From positions 9,238,001 to 9,302,000 of the forward strand of contig NC_079883.1 in NCBI RefSeq assembly GCF_029227915.1: a stretch of DNA of 64,000 bases, written 5' to 3'. Origin of the DNA: Hydractinia symbiolongicarpus. Lineage: Eukaryota; Cnidaria; Hydrozoa; Anthoathecata; Hydractiniidae. The position numbers and the translations under genes are program-made. The notes below the pieces were generated by a model. It made no database searches. It was not told where the DNA came from and saw only the letters and a program-made list of their open reading frames with translations. Numbering within the stretch: the first letter of the stretch is position 1; the number at the start of each line of letters is the position of its first letter. Positions 7,755-22,528 of this stretch are shown piece by piece.

Positions 7755-8135
7755 ACAAATCTTTTAAAACATTACTTTGTGCACGCTTCCAAATTACACA
7801 ATGTGTAAAGTCTTGTCACAGTTACATTTATTGCTATACGATACTATGTCATATATGACACAAAAAAAATTTAGAAATACTTTGTAGGGTTAATTTGCCT
7901 GGGAGTGTTTCCGTGAAAAGCTGGGTTAAGTTAAATGTAAGCAATAACATGGATCAATGTACTTGTCTTTTCTGCAAGTACAGCTAATAATACGTATGAA
8001 AAGTGAAGCTAATCCACACACACATGGGGAAGTATTTTAAATGTAGGCTAGTGTTCTTAAGCACATTATTTAGAAGTTTTATTAACTTCGGTTAACTTGT
8101 AGTGACGCCAAGTAAATGTTTTTTTAAAGATGTGT
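7755..8135. other. H4-H2B convergent spacer
   Basis: These 381 AT-rich bp contain a 14-bp palindrome TGTCATATATGACA (7847-7860) and a hairpin with 8-bp arms TGTACTTG and CAAGTACA around a 9-nt loop (7958-7982). No gene was recognised. Confidence 0.7.
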
Positions 8136-8174
8136 GGTCTTAAAAAAGACCGTTTGTGTTTGGTAGACGTTGGT

Positions 8175-8579
8175 TTACTTGCTGCTTGTGTATTTTGTGA
8201 CGGCTTTTGTTCCTTCACTGACTGCGTGTTTTGCAAGTTCTCCAGGCAAGAGAAGACGTACTGCGGTTTGAATTTCACGAGAAGAGATGGTCGACTTTTT
8301 GTTTTGAAGAGCCAAACGCGAAGCTTCGGAAGCAATGCGCTCAAAGATGTCGTTGACAAATGAGTTCATGATGCTCATAGCTTTGCTTGAAACTCCGACA
8401 TCTGGGTGAACTTGTTTCAAAACATTGTAGATGTAAATAGCATAACTTTCCTTTCTCTTTCTCTTGCGTTTCTTTTCACCAGTTCCACCAATCTTTCCTC
8501 CTTTTTTGCCGGCTCTTTTTTCACCTTTCTTGGCTACTTTAGGTGCCTGTTTTCCTCCTTTAGCTGCTGCGTCAGACAT
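8175..8579 (-). CDS. Histone H2B (unit 3)
   Basis: Same 134-residue protein as at 2324-2728. Stem-loop at 8136-8151. Confidence 0.98.
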   Translation of the reverse strand: MSDAAAKGGKQAPKVAKKGEKRAGKKGGKIGGTGEKKRKRKRKESYAIYIYNVLKQVHPDVGVSSKAMSIMNSFVNDIFERIASEASRLALQNKKSTISSREIQTAVRLLLPGELAKHAVSEGTKAVTKYTSSK

Positions 8580-8863
8580 GGTTAAAAATTTTTGCTACTT
8601 AACTTGTAAATAAGCATTAAACTGCAAGTCAAAACTTTTTGTTTATAAGTAAAAAAATCGGATCGAATTCGATCCGAAAACGCCGATACGCAATTTAATT
8701 GGTTAAAAAAAAAATCTTTTGTTTAATACTTAATTATGATTGGTTAAAAAAACATGATTTCGATCCTATTTTTATGATGAAAAAACGAGTAAAGTTTATT
8801 TCGTTAACACTTACGTTAAATATTCGTACGTTTTTGTATTAACTTACAAATCAAATCGCAGTT

Positions 8864-9244
8864 ATGTCTGGACGTGGAAAAGGTGGAAAAGCTAAGGCTA
8901 AAGCCAAGACAAGATCCTCAAGAGCTGGACTTCAATTTCCAGTCGGTAGAGTGCATAGATTCCTTCGTAGAGGGCACTATGCTAACCGAATTGGATCTGG
9001 AGCACCAGTTTACTTAGCAGCCGTCTTGGAATATTTATCTGCTGAGATATTGGAGTTGGCTGGTAACGCAGCAAGAGACAACAAAAAAGCTAGGATTATT
9101 CCAAGACATTTACAATTGGCTGTTCGTAATGATGAAGAATTAAACAAACTTTTGAGCGGTGTAACCATTGCAGCTGGTGGTGTTTTGCCAAACATTCAAG
9201 CTGTCTTACTCCCAAAGAAGAACGACAAAGGACAGAAGAAGTAA
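8864..9244 (+). CDS. Histone H2A (unit 3)
   Basis: Same 126-residue protein as at 3013-3393. Stem-loop at 9267-9282. Confidence 0.98.
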   Translation: MSGRGKGGKAKAKAKTRSSRAGLQFPVGRVHRFLRRGHYANRIGSGAPVYLAAVLEYLSAEILELAGNAARDNKKARIIPRHLQLAVRNDEELNKLLSGVTIAAGGVLPNIQAVLLPKKNDKGQKK

Positions 9245-9441
9245 ACCGCTACACTCAGAAAACAACGGCTATTTTTATAGCCACACATCTTTAAAAAAAC
9301 ATTGTTTTTTTCACAAAACTATAACCTTAAAGTCTAATAGATAATCCATGCATACGCCTTGTCCTAAGTAACTCAAAGAAATTAAATAAAAAAATTTGAT
9401 CACAACGTCAAAATAAATTGCACGTATTTGCACCTACTAAT

Positions 9442-9561
9442 GTCTACGGCCATACCACGATGAACACACCCGTTCTCGTCTGATCACGGAAGTTAAGCAT
9501 CGTCGGGCCGGGATAGTACTTGGATGGGGGACCGCCTGGGAACTCCCGGTGTCGTAGGCTT
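9442..9561 (+). rRNA. 5S rRNA (unit 3)
   Basis: Matches the 5S at 3591-3710; Pol III T-run follows. Confidence 0.97.
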
Positions 9562-9888
9562 TTCATTTTCATTTGCTGTGATATATTTCTTGTTATAACA
9601 ATTAAGGAACGTGGCGGTTGTTGAAAGTGTTTCCTATGACATTTTCCTACGACATTTTCAGGTGATAGTACGAGAAAAAAGAGCTTTCAAATGCATACAA
9701 ACTCGATCTATTGCCGATCATCCAATAACCCTGACGGAATGGCAAATAAAATAAAATTCCGCCGCCTTCCGAGGACTTATATCGCAATCACGTTTCGTAA
9801 CAGCCAAGCGAGGTTTTACCTTAGCGTTTAAGTCACCACCGACATTTGGCCGCGCAACTTTTCTAAGCTCATTCATTTTGACTTAAGG

Positions 9889-10053
9889 AGGGGGCGAGCG
9901 CGGACGCAGGCCCCCACTACCAGAAATTGTACGGTCGAGTTACTGACGTTTGCAGTAATCGCAGAGGTCAGCCCAAGCGTAGTGCAATGCAAGAGCCTCA
10001 CTCTGGAAGAAAACCCTCATTGATCAGTCTTTACTTCCCCGTCAGGTAAGTAT
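9889..10053 (-). ncRNA. U1 snRNA (unit 3)
   Basis: Matches U1 at 4037-4201; candidate PSE at 10102-10110. Confidence 0.96.
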
Positions 10054-10243
10054 GAGTTGGAACTGCACCGTAGCATGAGGGTACCCTTCAAAGTTTGTTA
10101 ATGCTTGTGGCTTGAGTGTGTTATAAACTGCCGTGTCGCGGGGCATAGGCTGTATTCTCCCCCAGTGTACGCGTTTTGTTCCCGCCGTAGACTATGCAGA
10201 GTGCCGTCGGAAAGAGGACTGCTATTATTCTTTTATTGCTTAT

Positions 10244-10430
10244 GTGGGCCGCCATCGGTAATAGTGCAACACCAAGGCAACCCGTGGTCACGGCGTGAAT
10301 GAATCCACCTCCATGACCCAAGGCCAAAAATCAGATTAATATACTGACCATTCAGAGAATGGCCTACCAGATATTAAACTGATAAGAACAGATACTACAC
10401 TTGATCTTAGCCATTAGGCCGAGAAGCGAT
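10244..10430 (-). ncRNA. U2 snRNA (unit 3)
   Basis: Matches U2 at 4392-4578; candidate PSE at 10476-10484. Confidence 0.96.
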
Positions 10431-10752
10431 AAAGAACAAGCGTTGCCATGATAGGCATCGTCCACACACCGTAACTGCTTGTGGAGCATGTCACGTTACT
10501 GTAAAGCTTACAACTGTCACCGCGTACGGATGGACGGCGACATAGTAAAAATCACGGCTGTTGATTTAGCCGTAGGATGGAGAGCGACTGTAGCGAGTGG
10601 ATGGTAACTTACATGAATGCTAACAAAGGCGACGATACTAAGTGCGTGATATTACTTTCCAATATGTCTGCGTACATTCCGTTTATCAACGCATTACGCC
10701 AGAACGTGCGCGCGCGTTACACAGTAGACCATGCAGCCGAAATGCGACAGTG

Positions 10753-10825
10753 CGACCCTGCCAGGAGTCGAACCTGGAATCCCCTGATTCGTAGTCAGAT
10801 GCCTTATCCATTGGGCCACAGGGCC
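10753..10825 (-). tRNA. tRNA-Arg(ACG) (unit 3)
   Basis: Matches the tRNA at 4901-4973, including the missing nearby T-run. Confidence 0.95.
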
Positions 10826-11404
10826 ATGCTTATGACTTCGCCCCATCGTCATTTTGGCTTGCGCATTCGTTTTACTTACGACAGAATTCTTCGTGTTTGT
10901 AGCCATGAAAGAAAGGGACTTCTGTGAGTGAATTTTTTTACTGTGGTCTAATAAAAAAGTCGAAACGCAGTGCCCAATATATGAATTGCTCCTAATAGCC
11001 GGAAACAGGCCGTGTCGATGATGTAGGCCGACATACGCAACGCAAACCAAAGAACGCTTTATGAAAATCCTAACACGAGCGCGGAAGAAGCCCAAATTAA
11101 CAGACTAGATGTAATGCTGAAGACCTCAAACTCCAGCAGCTTCTCTTGCAGACTATTGCGTCGTACTACAAATAAAAATTAACATGCTTTCGCATAGTCG
11201 CGGCACCCAAAACGGACATTATACGATGTACAGAAACACACATTTCTGTTTTCGCGCCAAATCAATTCCCGGGAGTGGTACTTTTACGTCCGCATACTTC
11301 GCACCGTCTTAAATTATATCTCATTTACACGGTAATGTTTAGTATACTTCTACTGTGATAACAAGCATCGTTTATCGTTGGATTGTTGTAAGAAAACATT
11401 AAAA

Positions 11405-11956
11405 ATGAGTGAAGCAGCTTCTCCAAAGAAAATCGCACCCAAGAAGAAACCTGCTGCAAAGAAGACAGCTGATCACCCTAAATATGTGGACATGATCAAG
11501 GCTGCTATCGCTACCCTAAAGGAACGCGGTGGTTCATCTCGCCAAGCTATTACAAAATATATTCATGCAAATTACAAAGTTGCTGAAAACTCAGATCATC
11601 ATCTGAAAATGGCTCTTAAACGAGGAGTAACATCAGGCGATTTGATTCAAACTAAAGGCACTGGTGCTTCTGGATCATTCAAGCTAGGTCAGGTAAAAAA
11701 AGAAAAACCTAAGAAAAAGGCCGCAGCAAAAAAGCCAACGGCAAAGAAGCCTACTGCAAAGAAAAGTACACCAAAAAAGAAGCCAGCAAAGAAGAGCACG
11801 CCAAAGAAAGCAGCAAAGAAGCCTGCCACAAAGAAAGCCTCGGCTAAGAAACCAGCAGCTAAGAAACCCACAAAGAAGCCTGTTGCTAAAAAACCTGCAG
11901 CAAAGAAGGTCAAAAAGACTCCCAAAAAGGCAGCAAAGAAGACCGCAAAAAAATAA
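11405..11956 (+). CDS. Histone H1 (unit 3)
   Basis: Same 183-residue protein as at 5553-6104. Stem-loop at 11989-12004. Confidence 0.97.
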   Translation: MSEAASPKKIAPKKKPAAKKTADHPKYVDMIKAAIATLKERGGSSRQAITKYIHANYKVAENSDHHLKMALKRGVTSGDLIQTKGTGASGSFKLGQVKKEKPKKKAAAKKPTAKKPTAKKSTPKKKPAKKSTPKKAAKKPATKKASAKKPAAKKPTKKPVAKKPAAKKVKKTPKKAAKKTAKK

Positions 11957-12317
11957 TTTGTGTGTATCTGGCTATTACATTAACAAACGGCTATTTTTAT
12001 AGCCACACATTTACAAAAAAACATTATCTTGGTACAAAGTTAAACTTGTTTAAGTCACTTAAACAGTTAAAAAAGAGTAAATTTAAGATTAGATTCCCTA
12101 AGTTTAAGTATTTTCGTTTTTAAATTTCTTATTTTCTTGCTTTTACTTTTCTTGCCCTTCATATTTTTAACATTGTCAAACTTTATGTAGCATAAAATTT
12201 TTATGTAGCATAAAATTTAAACAGAAAGCAGGACAAAGTTTGATATAAAAAGCTAGCCGTAATATTTTTTATGGATGTGTGGCTATAAAAATAGCCGTTT
12301 TTTGTTTGGTAAGATGC

Positions 12318-12731
<414 letters not shown>

Positions 12732-13209
12732 TTAAGAAGTCGATGTAGTACGGATACACAAGACGGTCTAAAATGCACTATCGCGCCAAAGTTTTATTTC
12801 TCATATTGATTGACAGCTAAGGTTCAAAACAAACCATTTGATTGGTGCTAAGAAAGTAATTTCTGATTGGCTGCATAATGACATTACGCTCATTACTTTA
12901 ACATTTTTATAAAATCTGTGTTTTTTGGCTACGGGAAAACGGCTGTATCTTCTGATACACAAAAGCTTTTGACTTTTTTTTTTTTTAGTAAGTAGCAGAA
13001 GGTTTGGCGAATTCCAACGATGCCAAATTTATTGCCTTACTGAAACATTAAGACCACGAATTTTTAAAAAAACTACAGTTTTACTTAAAAAAATGTACAA
13101 AATGTTCGGAACATTTTGTAATGACGCAACTCTATTGGTTAATTAGGGTGTTTCCACGAGCAGTAGGTAATTTTATGGCCTCTTTTTAAAGCTGTCTGAA
13201 TTCTGTTAA

Positions 13210-13566
<357 letters not shown>

Positions 13567-14026
13567 GCGTTGTCATTGCTCAACAAAAACGGCTATTTTT
13601 ATAGCCACAAATCTTTTAAAACATTACTTTGTGCACGCTTCCAAATTACACAATGTGTAAAGTCTTGTCACAGTTACATTTATTGCTATACGATACTATG
13701 TCATATATGACACAAAAAAAATTTAGAAATACTTTGTAGGGTTAATTTGCCTGGGAGTGTTTCCGTGAAAAGCTGGGTTAAGTTAAATGTAAGCAATAAC
13801 ATGGATCAATGTACTTGTCTTTTCTGCAAGTACAGCTAATAATACGTATGAAAAGTGAAGCTAATCCACACACACATGGGGAAGTATTTTAAATGTAGGC
13901 TAGTGTTCTTAAGCACATTATTTAGAAGTTTTATTAACTTCGGTTAACTTGTAGTGACGCCAAGTAAATGTTTTTTTAAAGATGTGTGGTCTTAAAAAAG
14001 ACCGTTTGTGTTTGGTAGACGTTGGT

Positions 14027-14431
14027 TTACTTGCTGCTTGTGTATTTTGTGACGGCTTTTGTTCCTTCACTGACTGCGTGTTTTGCAAGTTCTCCAGGCA
14101 AGAGAAGACGTACTGCGGTTTGAATTTCACGAGAAGAGATGGTCGACTTTTTGTTTTGAAGAGCCAAACGCGAAGCTTCGGAAGCAATGCGCTCAAAGAT
14201 GTCGTTGACAAATGAGTTCATGATGCTCATAGCTTTGCTTGAAACTCCGACATCTGGGTGAACTTGTTTCAAAACATTGTAGATGTAAATAGCATAACTT
14301 TCCTTTCTCTTTCTCTTGCGTTTCTTTTCACCAGTTCCACCAATCTTTCCTCCTTTTTTGCCGGCTCTTTTTTCACCTTTCTTGGCTACTTTAGGTGCCT
14401 GTTTTCCTCCTTTAGCTGCTGCGTCAGACAT
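14027..14431 (-). CDS. Histone H2B (unit 4)
   Basis: Same protein as at 2324-2728. Stem-loop at 13988-14003. Confidence 0.98.
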   Translation of the reverse strand: MSDAAAKGGKQAPKVAKKGEKRAGKKGGKIGGTGEKKRKRKRKESYAIYIYNVLKQVHPDVGVSSKAMSIMNSFVNDIFERIASEASRLALQNKKSTISSREIQTAVRLLLPGELAKHAVSEGTKAVTKYTSSK

Positions 14432-14715
14432 GGTTAAAAATTTTTGCTACTTAACTTGTAAATAAGCATTAAACTGCAAGTCAAAACTTTTTGTTTATAA
14501 GTAAAAAAATCGGATCGAATTCGATCCGAAAACGCCGATACGCAATTTAATTGGTTAAAAAAAAAATCTTTTGTTTAATACTTAATTATGATTGGTTAAA
14601 AAAACATGATTTCGATCCTATTTTTATGATGAAAAAACGAGTAAAGTTTATTTCGTTAACACTTACGTTAAATATTCGTACGTTTTTGTATTAACTTACA
14701 AATCAAATCGCAGTT

Positions 14716-15096
14716 ATGTCTGGACGTGGAAAAGGTGGAAAAGCTAAGGCTAAAGCCAAGACAAGATCCTCAAGAGCTGGACTTCAATTTCCAGTCGGTA
14801 GAGTGCATAGATTCCTTCGTAGAGGGCACTATGCTAACCGAATTGGATCTGGAGCACCAGTTTACTTAGCAGCCGTCTTGGAATATTTATCTGCTGAGAT
14901 ATTGGAGTTGGCTGGTAACGCAGCAAGAGACAACAAAAAAGCTAGGATTATTCCAAGACATTTACAATTGGCTGTTCGTAATGATGAAGAATTAAACAAA
15001 CTTTTGAGCGGTGTAACCATTGCAGCTGGTGGTGTTTTGCCAAACATTCAAGCTGTCTTACTCCCAAAGAAGAACGACAAAGGACAGAAGAAGTAA
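14716..15096 (+). CDS. Histone H2A (unit 4)
   Basis: Same protein as at 3013-3393. Stem-loop at 15119-15134. Confidence 0.98.
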   Translation: MSGRGKGGKAKAKAKTRSSRAGLQFPVGRVHRFLRRGHYANRIGSGAPVYLAAVLEYLSAEILELAGNAARDNKKARIIPRHLQLAVRNDEELNKLLSGVTIAAGGVLPNIQAVLLPKKNDKGQKK

Positions 15097-15293
15097 ACCG
15101 CTACACTCAGAAAACAACGGCTATTTTTATAGCCACACATCTTTAAAAAAACATTGTTTTTTTCACAAAACTATAACCTTAAAGTCTAATAGATAATCCA
15201 TGCATACGCCTTGTCCTAAGTAACTCAAAGAAATTAAATAAAAAAATTTGATCACAACGTCAAAATAAATTGCACGTATTTGCACCTACTAAT

Positions 15294-15413
15294 GTCTACG
15301 GCCATACCACGATGAACACACCCGTTCTCGTCTGATCACGGAAGTTAAGCATCGTCGGGCCGGGATAGTACTTGGATGGGGGACCGCCTGGGAACTCCCG
15401 GTGTCGTAGGCTT
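15294..15413 (+). rRNA. 5S rRNA (unit 4)
   Basis: Matches the 5S at 3591-3710. Confidence 0.97.
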
Positions 15414-15740
15414 TTCATTTTCATTTGCTGTGATATATTTCTTGTTATAACAATTAAGGAACGTGGCGGTTGTTGAAAGTGTTTCCTATGACATTTTCCT
15501 ACGACATTTTCAGGTGATAGTACGAGAAAAAAGAGCTTTCAAATGCATACAAACTCGATCTATTGCCGATCATCCAATAACCCTGACGGAATGGCAAATA
15601 AAATAAAATTCCGCCGCCTTCCGAGGACTTATATCGCAATCACGTTTCGTAACAGCCAAGCGAGGTTTTACCTTAGCGTTTAAGTCACCACCGACATTTG
15701 GCCGCGCAACTTTTCTAAGCTCATTCATTTTGACTTAAGG

Positions 15741-15905
15741 AGGGGGCGAGCGCGGACGCAGGCCCCCACTACCAGAAATTGTACGGTCGAGTTACTGACG
15801 TTTGCAGTAATCGCAGAGGTCAGCCCAAGCGTAGTGCAATGCAAGAGCCTCACTCTGGAAGAAAACCCTCATTGATCAGTCTTTACTTCCCCGTCAGGTA
15901 AGTAT
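15741..15905 (-). ncRNA. U1 snRNA (unit 4)
   Basis: Matches U1 at 4037-4201. Confidence 0.96.
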
Positions 15906-16095
15906 GAGTTGGAACTGCACCGTAGCATGAGGGTACCCTTCAAAGTTTGTTAATGCTTGTGGCTTGAGTGTGTTATAAACTGCCGTGTCGCGGGGCATAG
16001 GCTGTATTCTCCCCCAGTGTACGCGTTTTGTTCCCGCCGTAGACTATGCAGAGTGCCGTCGGAAAGAGGACTGCTATTATTCTTTTATTGCTTAT

Positions 16096-16282
16096 GTGGG
16101 CCGCCATCGGTAATAGTGCAACACCAAGGCAACCCGTGGTCACGGCGTGAATGAATCCACCTCCATGACCCAAGGCCAAAAATCAGATTAATATACTGAC
16201 CATTCAGAGAATGGCCTACCAGATATTAAACTGATAAGAACAGATACTACACTTGATCTTAGCCATTAGGCCGAGAAGCGAT
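16096..16282 (-). ncRNA. U2 snRNA (unit 4)
   Basis: Matches U2 at 4392-4578. Confidence 0.96.
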
Positions 16283-16604
16283 AAAGAACAAGCGTTGCCA
16301 TGATAGGCATCGTCCACACACCGTAACTGCTTGTGGAGCATGTCACGTTACTGTAAAGCTTACAACTGTCACCGCGTACGGATGGACGGCGACATAGTAA
16401 AAATCACGGCTGTTGATTTAGCCGTAGGATGGAGAGCGACTGTAGCGAGTGGATGGTAACTTACATGAATGCTAACAAAGGCGACGATACTAAGTGCGTG
16501 ATATTACTTTCCAATATGTCTGCGTACATTCCGTTTATCAACGCATTACGCCAGAACGTGCGCGCGCGTTACACAGTAGACCATGCAGCCGAAATGCGAC
16601 AGTG

Positions 16605-16677
16605 CGACCCTGCCAGGAGTCGAACCTGGAATCCCCTGATTCGTAGTCAGATGCCTTATCCATTGGGCCACAGGGCC
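16605..16677 (-). tRNA. tRNA-Arg(ACG) (unit 4)
   Basis: Matches the tRNA at 4901-4973. Confidence 0.95.
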
Positions 16678-17256
16678 ATGCTTATGACTTCGCCCCATCG
16701 TCATTTTGGCTTGCGCATTCGTTTTACTTACGACAGAATTCTTCGTGTTTGTAGCCATGAAAGAAAGGGACTTCTGTGAGTGAATTTTTTTACTGTGGTC
16801 TAATAAAAAAGTCGAAACGCAGTGCCCAATATATGAATTGCTCCTAATAGCCGGAAACAGGCCGTGTCGATGATGTAGGCCGACATACGCAACGCAAACC
16901 AAAGAACGCTTTATGAAAATCCTAACACGAGCGCGGAAGAAGCCCAAATTAACAGACTAGATGTAATGCTGAAGACCTCAAACTCCAGCAGCTTCTCTTG
17001 CAGACTATTGCGTCGTACTACAAATAAAAATTAACATGCTTTCGCATAGTCGCGGCACCCAAAACGGACATTATACGATGTACAGAAACACACATTTCTG
17101 TTTTCGCGCCAAATCAATTCCCGGGAGTGGTACTTTTACGTCCGCATACTTCGCACCGTCTTAAATTATATCTCATTTACACGGTAATGTTTAGTATACT
17201 TCTACTGTGATAACAAGCATCGTTTATCGTTGGATTGTTGTAAGAAAACATTAAAA

Positions 17257-17808
17257 ATGAGTGAAGCAGCTTCTCCAAAGAAAATCGCACCCAAGAAGAA
17301 ACCTGCTGCAAAGAAGACAGCTGATCACCCTAAATATGTGGACATGATCAAGGCTGCTATCGCTACCCTAAAGGAACGCGGTGGTTCATCTCGCCAAGCT
17401 ATTACAAAATATATTCATGCAAATTACAAAGTTGCTGAAAACTCAGATCATCATCTGAAAATGGCTCTTAAACGAGGAGTAACATCAGGCGATTTGATTC
17501 AAACTAAAGGCACTGGTGCTTCTGGATCATTCAAGCTAGGTCAGGTAAAAAAAGAAAAACCTAAGAAAAAGGCCGCAGCAAAAAAGCCAACGGCAAAGAA
17601 GCCTACTGCAAAGAAAAGTACACCAAAAAAGAAGCCAGCAAAGAAGAGCACGCCAAAGAAAGCAGCAAAGAAGCCTGCCACAAAGAAAGCCTCGGCTAAG
17701 AAACCAGCAGCTAAGAAACCCACAAAGAAGCCTGTTGCTAAAAAACCTGCAGCAAAGAAGGTCAAAAAGACTCCCAAAAAGGCAGCAAAGAAGACCGCAA
17801 AAAAATAA
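17257..17808 (+). CDS. Histone H1 (unit 4)
   Basis: Same protein as at 5553-6104. Stem-loop at 17841-17856. This copy lacks one A just after the stem-loop (ACACTTTAC instead of ACACATTTAC, at 17860/17861), close to where histone pre-mRNA is normally cut. Confidence 0.97.
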   Translation: MSEAASPKKIAPKKKPAAKKTADHPKYVDMIKAAIATLKERGGSSRQAITKYIHANYKVAENSDHHLKMALKRGVTSGDLIQTKGTGASGSFKLGQVKKEKPKKKAAAKKPTAKKPTAKKSTPKKKPAKKSTPKKAAKKPATKKASAKKPAAKKPTKKPVAKKPAAKKVKKTPKKAAKKTAKK

Positions 17809-18168
17809 TTTGTGTGTATCTGGCTATTACATTAACAAACGGCTATTTTTATAGCCACACTTTACAAAAAAACATTATCTTGGTACAAAGTTAAACTTGT
17901 TTAAGTCACTTAAACAGTTAAAAAAGAGTAAATTTAAGATTAGATTCCCTAAGTTTAAGTATTTTCGTTTTTAAATTTCTTATTTTCTTGCTTTTACTTT
18001 TCTTGCCCTTCATATTTTTAACATTGTCAAACTTTATGTAGCATAAAATTTTTATGTAGCATAAAATTTAAACAGAAAGCAGGACAAAGTTTGATATAAA
18101 AAGCTAGCCGTAATATTTTTTATGGATGTGTGGCTATAAAAATAGCCGTTTTTTGTTTGGTAAGATGC

Positions 18169-18582
<414 letters not shown>

Positions 18583-19060
18583 TTAAGAAGTCGATGTAGT
18601 ACGGATACACAAGACGGTCTAAAATGCACTATCGCGCCAAAGTTTTATTTCTCATATTGATTGACAGCTAAGGTTCAAAACAAACCATTTGATTGGTGCT
18701 AAGAAAGTAATTTCTGATTGGCTGCATAATGACATTACGCTCATTACTTTAACATTTTTATAAAATCTGTGTTTTTTGGCTACGGGAAAACGGCTGTATC
18801 TTCTGATACACAAAAGCTTTTGACTTTTTTTTTTTTTAGTAAGTAGCAGAAGGTTTGGCGAATTCCAACGATGCCAAATTTATTGCCTTACTGAAACATT
18901 AAGACCACGAATTTTTAAAAAAACTACAGTTTTACTTAAAAAAATGTACAAAATGTTCGGAACATTTTGTAATGACGCAACTCTATTGGTTAATTAGGGT
19001 GTTTCCACGAGCAGTAGGTAATTTTATGGCCTCTTTTTAAAGCTGTCTGAATTCTGTTAA

Positions 19061-19417
<357 letters not shown>

Positions 19418-19877
19418 GCGTTGTCATTGCTCAACAAAAACGGCTATTTTTATAGCCACAAATCTTTTAAAACATTACTTTGTGCACGCTTCCAAATTAC
19501 ACAATGTGTAAAGTCTTGTCACAGTTACATTTATTGCTATACGATACTATGTCATATATGACACAAAAAAAATTTAGAAATACTTTGTAGGGTTAATTTG
19601 CCTGGGAGTGTTTCCGTGAAAAGCTGGGTTAAGTTAAATGTAAGCAATAACATGGATCAATGTACTTGTCTTTTCTGCAAGTACAGCTAATAATACGTAT
19701 GAAAAGTGAAGCTAATCCACACACACATGGGGAAGTATTTTAAATGTAGGCTAGTGTTCTTAAGCACATTATTTAGAAGTTTTATTAACTTCGGTTAACT
19801 TGTAGTGACGCCAAGTAAATGTTTTTTTAAAGATGTGTGGTCTTAAAAAAGACCGTTTGTGTTTGGTAGACGTTGGT

Positions 19878-20282
19878 TTACTTGCTGCTTGTGTATTTTG
19901 TGACGGCTTTTGTTCCTTCACTGACTGCGTGTTTTGCAAGTTCTCCAGGCAAGAGAAGACGTACTGCGGTTTGAATTTCACGAGAAGAGATGGTCGACTT
20001 TTTGTTTTGAAGAGCCAAACGCGAAGCTTCGGAAGCAATGCGCTCAAAGATGTCGTTGACAAATGAGTTCATGATGCTCATAGCTTTGCTTGAAACTCCG
20101 ACATCTGGGTGAACTTGTTTCAAAACATTGTAGATGTAAATAGCATAACTTTCCTTTCTCTTTCTCTTGCGTTTCTTTTCACCAGTTCCACCAATCTTTC
20201 CTCCTTTTTTGCCGGCTCTTTTTTCACCTTTCTTGGCTACTTTAGGTGCCTGTTTTCCTCCTTTAGCTGCTGCGTCAGACAT
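19878..20282 (-). CDS. Histone H2B (unit 5)
   Basis: Same protein as at 2324-2728. Stem-loop at 19839-19854. Confidence 0.98.
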   Translation of the reverse strand: MSDAAAKGGKQAPKVAKKGEKRAGKKGGKIGGTGEKKRKRKRKESYAIYIYNVLKQVHPDVGVSSKAMSIMNSFVNDIFERIASEASRLALQNKKSTISSREIQTAVRLLLPGELAKHAVSEGTKAVTKYTSSK

Positions 20283-20566
20283 GGTTAAAAATTTTTGCTA
20301 CTTAACTTGTAAATAAGCATTAAACTGCAAGTCAAAACTTTTTGTTTATAAGTAAAAAAATCGGATCGAATTCGATCCGAAAACGCCGATACGCAATTTA
20401 ATTGGTTAAAAAAAAAATCTTTTGTTTAATACTTAATTATGATTGGTTAAAAAAACATGATTTCGATCCTATTTTTATGATGAAAAAACGAGTAAAGTTT
20501 ATTTCGTTAACACTTACGTTAAATATTCGTACGTTTTTGTATTAACTTACAAATCAAATCGCAGTT

Positions 20567-20947
20567 ATGTCTGGACGTGGAAAAGGTGGAAAAGCTAAGG
20601 CTAAAGCCAAGACAAGATCCTCAAGAGCTGGACTTCAATTTCCAGTCGGTAGAGTGCATAGATTCCTTCGTAGAGGGCACTATGCTAACCGAATTGGATC
20701 TGGAGCACCAGTTTACTTAGCAGCCGTCTTGGAATATTTATCTGCTGAGATATTGGAGTTGGCTGGTAACGCAGCAAGAGACAACAAAAAAGCTAGGATT
20801 ATTCCAAGACATTTACAATTGGCTGTTCGTAATGATGAAGAATTAAACAAACTTTTGAGCGGTGTAACCATTGCAGCTGGTGGTGTTTTGCCAAACATTC
20901 AAGCTGTCTTACTCCCAAAGAAGAACGACAAAGGACAGAAGAAGTAA
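20567..20947 (+). CDS. Histone H2A (unit 5)
   Basis: Same protein as at 3013-3393. Stem-loop at 20970-20985. Confidence 0.98.
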   Translation: MSGRGKGGKAKAKAKTRSSRAGLQFPVGRVHRFLRRGHYANRIGSGAPVYLAAVLEYLSAEILELAGNAARDNKKARIIPRHLQLAVRNDEELNKLLSGVTIAAGGVLPNIQAVLLPKKNDKGQKK

Positions 20948-21144
20948 ACCGCTACACTCAGAAAACAACGGCTATTTTTATAGCCACACATCTTTAAAAA
21001 AACATTGTTTTTTTCACAAAACTATAACCTTAAAGTCTAATAGATAATCCATGCATACGCCTTGTCCTAAGTAACTCAAAGAAATTAAATAAAAAAATTT
21101 GATCACAACGTCAAAATAAATTGCACGTATTTGCACCTACTAAT

Positions 21145-21264
21145 GTCTACGGCCATACCACGATGAACACACCCGTTCTCGTCTGATCACGGAAGTTAAG
21201 CATCGTCGGGCCGGGATAGTACTTGGATGGGGGACCGCCTGGGAACTCCCGGTGTCGTAGGCTT
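21145..21264 (+). rRNA. 5S rRNA (unit 5)
   Basis: Matches the 5S at 3591-3710. Confidence 0.97.
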
Positions 21265-21591
21265 TTCATTTTCATTTGCTGTGATATATTTCTTGTTATA
21301 ACAATTAAGGAACGTGGCGGTTGTTGAAAGTGTTTCCTATGACATTTTCCTACGACATTTTCAGGTGATAGTACGAGAAAAAAGAGCTTTCAAATGCATA
21401 CAAACTCGATCTATTGCCGATCATCCAATAACCCTGACGGAATGGCAAATAAAATAAAATTCCGCCGCCTTCCGAGGACTTATATCGCAATCACGTTTCG
21501 TAACAGCCAAGCGAGGTTTTACCTTAGCGTTTAAGTCACCACCGACATTTGGCCGCGCAACTTTTCTAAGCTCATTCATTTTGACTTAAGG

Positions 21592-21756
21592 AGGGGGCGA
21601 GCGCGGACGCAGGCCCCCACTACCAGAAATTGTACGGTCGAGTTACTGACGTTTGCAGTAATCGCAGAGGTCAGCCCAAGCGTAGTGCAATGCAAGAGCC
21701 TCACTCTGGAAGAAAACCCTCATTGATCAGTCTTTACTTCCCCGTCAGGTAAGTAT
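21592..21756 (-). ncRNA. U1 snRNA (unit 5)
   Basis: Matches U1 at 4037-4201. Confidence 0.96.
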
Positions 21757-21946
21757 GAGTTGGAACTGCACCGTAGCATGAGGGTACCCTTCAAAGTTTG
21801 TTAATGCTTGTGGCTTGAGTGTGTTATAAACTGCCGTGTCGCGGGGCATAGGCTGTATTCTCCCCCAGTGTACGCGTTTTGTTCCCGCCGTAGACTATGC
21901 AGAGTGCCGTCGGAAAGAGGACTGCTATTATTCTTTTATTGCTTAT

Positions 21947-22133
21947 GTGGGCCGCCATCGGTAATAGTGCAACACCAAGGCAACCCGTGGTCACGGCGTG
22001 AATGAATCCACCTCCATGACCCAAGGCCAAAAATCAGATTAATATACTGACCATTCAGAGAATGGCCTACCAGATATTAAACTGATAAGAACAGATACTA
22101 CACTTGATCTTAGCCATTAGGCCGAGAAGCGAT
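21947..22133 (-). ncRNA. U2 snRNA (unit 5)
   Basis: Matches U2 at 4392-4578. Confidence 0.96.
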
Positions 22134-22455
22134 AAAGAACAAGCGTTGCCATGATAGGCATCGTCCACACACCGTAACTGCTTGTGGAGCATGTCACGTT
22201 ACTGTAAAGCTTACAACTGTCACCGCGTACGGATGGACGGCGACATAGTAAAAATCACGGCTGTTGATTTAGCCGTAGGATGGAGAGCGACTGTAGCGAG
22301 TGGATGGTAACTTACATGAATGCTAACAAAGGCGACGATACTAAGTGCGTGATATTACTTTCCAATATGTCTGCGTACATTCCGTTTATCAACGCATTAC
22401 GCCAGAACGTGCGCGCGCGTTACACAGTAGACCATGCAGCCGAAATGCGACAGTG

Positions 22456-22528
22456 CGACCCTGCCAGGAGTCGAACCTGGAATCCCCTGATTCGTAGTCA
22501 GATGCCTTATCCATTGGGCCACAGGGCC
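22456..22528 (-). tRNA. tRNA-Arg(ACG) (unit 5)
   Basis: Matches the tRNA at 4901-4973. Confidence 0.95.
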
